Shown: positions 62,460-64,000 of the stretch, piece after piece
Layout: every line of letters begins with the position of its first letter
Position numbering within the stretch: the stretch's first letter is position 1
Source: Undibacterium sp. KW1
GTDB taxonomy: Bacteria > Pseudomonadota > Gammaproteobacteria > Burkholderiales > Burkholderiaceae_D
Direction: 5' to 3'
DNA: 64,000 nucleotides
Assembly (NCBI RefSeq): GCF_009937955.1
Contig: NZ_AP018439.1
Span: 6,262,001-6,326,000, forward strand
Position numbers and translations under genes: made by a program
The notes under the pieces: model-generated
What the model was told of the DNA's origin: nothing
Seen by the model: only the letters and a program-made list of their open reading frames with translations
Databases searched by the model: none

Positions 62460-63365
62460 ATGAAATTCAAGCCTACGCTTACTCAGTTAATGCTCAAATG
62501 CCTGACCGCATGTGGGCTGGCGATTGCCGCCAGCAGTGCCTTTGCCCAGGCAGAGACGCCTGCCAAAGGTGTTTTCTGGGAAGTGAAATCCGACAAAAAT
62601 ACCGCCTATCTGTTTGGTTCCATCCACCTAGCCAAAGCCAGTTTCTATCCCTTGCCAGAGGCTGTCGATGCCGCCTATAAGCAGGCCGACACTCTGGTCG
62701 TGGAAGTTGATACGACTGATACCAAGGCAGCAGAGAAAGCAATGCCTTTCTTTACCTATGCAGCACCAGACAAACTGGAAAACCATATCAGGAAGAGCAC
62801 CTTTGAAAGCCTGCAATCCATGGTCGGCCCGGCGGCTGCGCAGTTCCAGAGCCTGAAACCCACGATAGTCGCCACTGCACTGAGCATAGGCGTATTCAGG
62901 CAGCAAGGCTATGACGCTTCCAAAGGGGTCGATCTGCATTATGTCTTGCGTGCCAAGCAGGACAAGAAAAATATCATCGAACTCGAAAGCACGGCATTTC
63001 AAGCCAGTGTGCTGGGTGGTCTCTCCGATGAAGATGCAGACGCCATGCTGGCACAAACCCTGGAGGGCTTGAAAAGTGGCGATACCCTGCGTGAAACTGC
63101 GGGCATGATCGCCGCCTGGAAAAGTGGCGATGCAGAAGGTCTGGCAAAAATCCTGCAAGAGGCAGCCAGCAAGGATGTCGGTTCGAAAAAACTCATGAAA
63201 TTATTGCTCGATGACCGCAATCAGGGCATGGCAAAAAAAATCCTGGGCTTGCTGGAAGAAGGCAAGAAACTCTTTATCGTGGTCGGCGCAGGGCATTTGT
63301 CAGGTGCCAACAGCATTATCGAATTGCTGGAAAAGCAGGGCCTGGAAGTGAAGCAGATCAAATAA
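62460..63365 (+). CDS. TraB/GumN-family protein
   Basis: A 301-residue TraB/GumN protein with a signal peptide (about 1-30, ASSAFA/QA). The two conserved GxxH motifs, GSIHLAK and GAGHLSG, and VFWEVKSDKNTAYLFGSIHL are characteristic. Eukaryotic relatives (TIKI) are metalloproteases, so a periplasmic metal-dependent hydrolase is likely. The start at 62460 opens the signal peptide; a longer upstream ORF includes unrelated residues. It is followed by a strong terminator shared with the next, convergent gene. Confidence 0.9.
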   Translation: MKFKPTLTQLMLKCLTACGLAIAASSAFAQAETPAKGVFWEVKSDKNTAYLFGSIHLAKASFYPLPEAVDAAYKQADTLVVEVDTTDTKAAEKAMPFFTYAAPDKLENHIRKSTFESLQSMVGPAAAQFQSLKPTIVATALSIGVFRQQGYDASKGVDLHYVLRAKQDKKNIIELESTAFQASVLGGLSDEDADAMLAQTLEGLKSGDTLRETAGMIAAWKSGDAEGLAKILQEAASKDVGSKKLMKLLLDDRNQGMAKKILGLLEEGKKLFIVVGAGHLSGANSIIELLEKQGLEVKQIK

Positions 63366-63383
63366 ACTGCTACATCCAATTTG

Positions 63384-63420
63384 CAAAAGGCGCAGGGCGT
63401 GAGCTCTGCGCCTTTTGTTT
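63384..63420. terminator. Bidirectional terminator after the TraB gene
   Basis: CAAAAGGCGCAG (63384-63395) and CTGCGCCTTTTG (63406-63417) form a perfect 12-bp stem with a 10-base loop, followed by TTTTT-like sequence. It lies between the TraB stop (63365) and the stop of the convergent gene (63435). Confidence 0.88.
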
Positions 63421-63434
63421 TTATAGGTGTGTTG

Positions 63435-64000
63435 TTAGCCCAGCCACAAATTATATTCTATGCCGTTTTGTATGGAGCCCAGCACCTGTGCCTTGTTCTC
63501 TGCACTTTCACAAAAGCTCGCGAGTGCACTGGCAGGAGTGCTGACGCCGGAACTGAGTTCCTTATTCCAGTAATCAAAGCCAGCCTGGTCAGGTGCCCTG
63601 TGCAATACATTCTGGTAAAAATTTGTAATCAGCGTCGTTGTGGACGGGGTTGCACCATACAGCTTTTGAAATTCCGGTGACTGGAAGAACCCGGCAGCCA
63701 CCGTCAGCAGGCTGGAACCCTTGTCCATGTCCGCTATCCAGTAACCCAGACCTGCCGCATCGGGTTTGCGGTCAAACGCTGCCTGATACAGCCGGTACAT
63801 CTGTCCGGCGACACCTTCAATATCAAATGCAATCATCTTGTCGTTCAGTTGCACTCTTTCCACATTCAAGATAGAGGTGATGTCGCTGCTTACCATGTTG
63901 CGCAAGCTGATGTCCGTCGCATTTTTCTGTATCGTGAAGTTGGCGCGGTTGTCCTTGATGACGAGCAGGTCAAAACCTGCACCCCCATCCACGGTATCAC
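63435..64000 (-). CDS. RTX/DUF4214 protein, 3' part (truncated by the window end)
   Basis: The frame is open to the end of the window, so only the C-terminal 188 residues are seen. The visible start region reads DTVDGGAGFD, an RTX-type calcium loop. DUF4214 follows (RLYQAAFDRKPDA, GYWIADMDKGSS, FYQNVLHRAPDQAG, and the terminal SFCESAENKAQVLGSIQNG). The C-terminal 120 residues closely match the M10 protease at 38041-39681, so the two proteins share a C-terminal module that probably directs type I secretion. The catalytic domain, if any, lies outside the window. Confidence 0.85.
   Translation of the reverse strand, partial: DTVDGGAGFDLLVIKDNRANFTIQKNATDISLRNMVSSDITSILNVERVQLNDKMIAFDIEGVAGQMYRLYQAAFDRKPDAAGLGYWIADMDKGSSLLTVAAGFFQSPEFQKLYGATPSTTTLITNFYQNVLHRAPDQAGFDYWNKELSSGVSTPASALASFCESAENKAQVLGSIQNGIEYNLWLG

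Overview
The window looks like a chromosomal segment of a betaproteobacterium, most likely Burkholderiales (Oxalobacteraceae-like). The basis is gene content (Gcl/Hyi/GlxR/TtuD/pyruvate kinase operon, DbpA, Rep, S46 and M9 peptidases, DUF4214 proteins), mid-50s GC by eye, and short hairpin repeats in the gaps. The genus is not established. I saw no rRNA, tRNA, CRISPR array, prophage or intact insertion sequence.

Layout. (1) 0.2-5.4 kb, plus strand, purine degradation: a fused OHCU decarboxylase/allantoate amidohydrolase, an NCS2 purine permease and an 8-oxoguanine/guanine deaminase-like amidohydrolase. (2) 5.5-7.7 kb: two unrecognised genes meeting tail to tail at a perfect hairpin. (3) 8.0-16.5 kb, minus strand: a MoxR-vWA-beta-propeller 'ternary' system (MoxR AAA+ ATPase, bpX5-like protein, degenerate vWA plus propeller, bpX6-like helical plus propeller protein) whose four genes overlap by 1-4 bases. 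Directly upstream is a LytS/LytTR two-component pair preceded by a small membrane protein that copies the kinase's membrane segment. (4) 17.2-20.1 kb: a secreted M9 collagenase-like peptidase and a VOC protein. (5) 20.1-29.5 kb: the glyoxylate-to-pyruvate operon (gcl, hyi, glxR, ttuD, pyk on minus), a divergent LysR regulator and an AzgA-type purine permease. With block 1 this imports purines and carries their carbon, released as glyoxylate, to pyruvate.

(6) 29.7-35.9 kb: GNAT acetyltransferase, small membrane protein, SH3-domain lipid/cell-envelope candidate, LysR with a divergent NAD-dependent epimerase, flavodoxin-like reductase and arylamine N-acetyltransferase. (7) 35.9-36.5 kb: non-coding hairpins and a nine-copy 18-bp minisatellite. 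(8) 36.5-46.8 kb: dbpA, a serralysin-like M10 protease with RTX and DUF4214 ends, SRPBCC, AraC, a three-module flavo-iron-sulfur protein, an AhpD-like protein, an S46 dipeptidyl-peptidase and a GFA protein.

(9) 46.8-58.2 kb: signalling. A GGDEF-EAL protein, then DUF1737, CPBP protease and a beta-helix-like protein, then a minus-strand cluster of HD-GYP response regulator, a receiver with Glu in place of the phospho-Asp, a CHASE3 hybrid histidine kinase with two receivers, a stand-alone receiver and a DUF1857 protein. (10) 58.5-64 kb: Rep helicase, periplasmic solute-binding protein, PPOX flavoprotein, a MITE-like element, a TraB/GumN protein and the 3' end of a second RTX/DUF4214 protein running off the window.

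The most interesting parts are the ternary system with its apparent dedicated two-component module, and the stand-alone copy of the kinase membrane domain next to it. Protein names rest on motif recognition from memory; no search was run.
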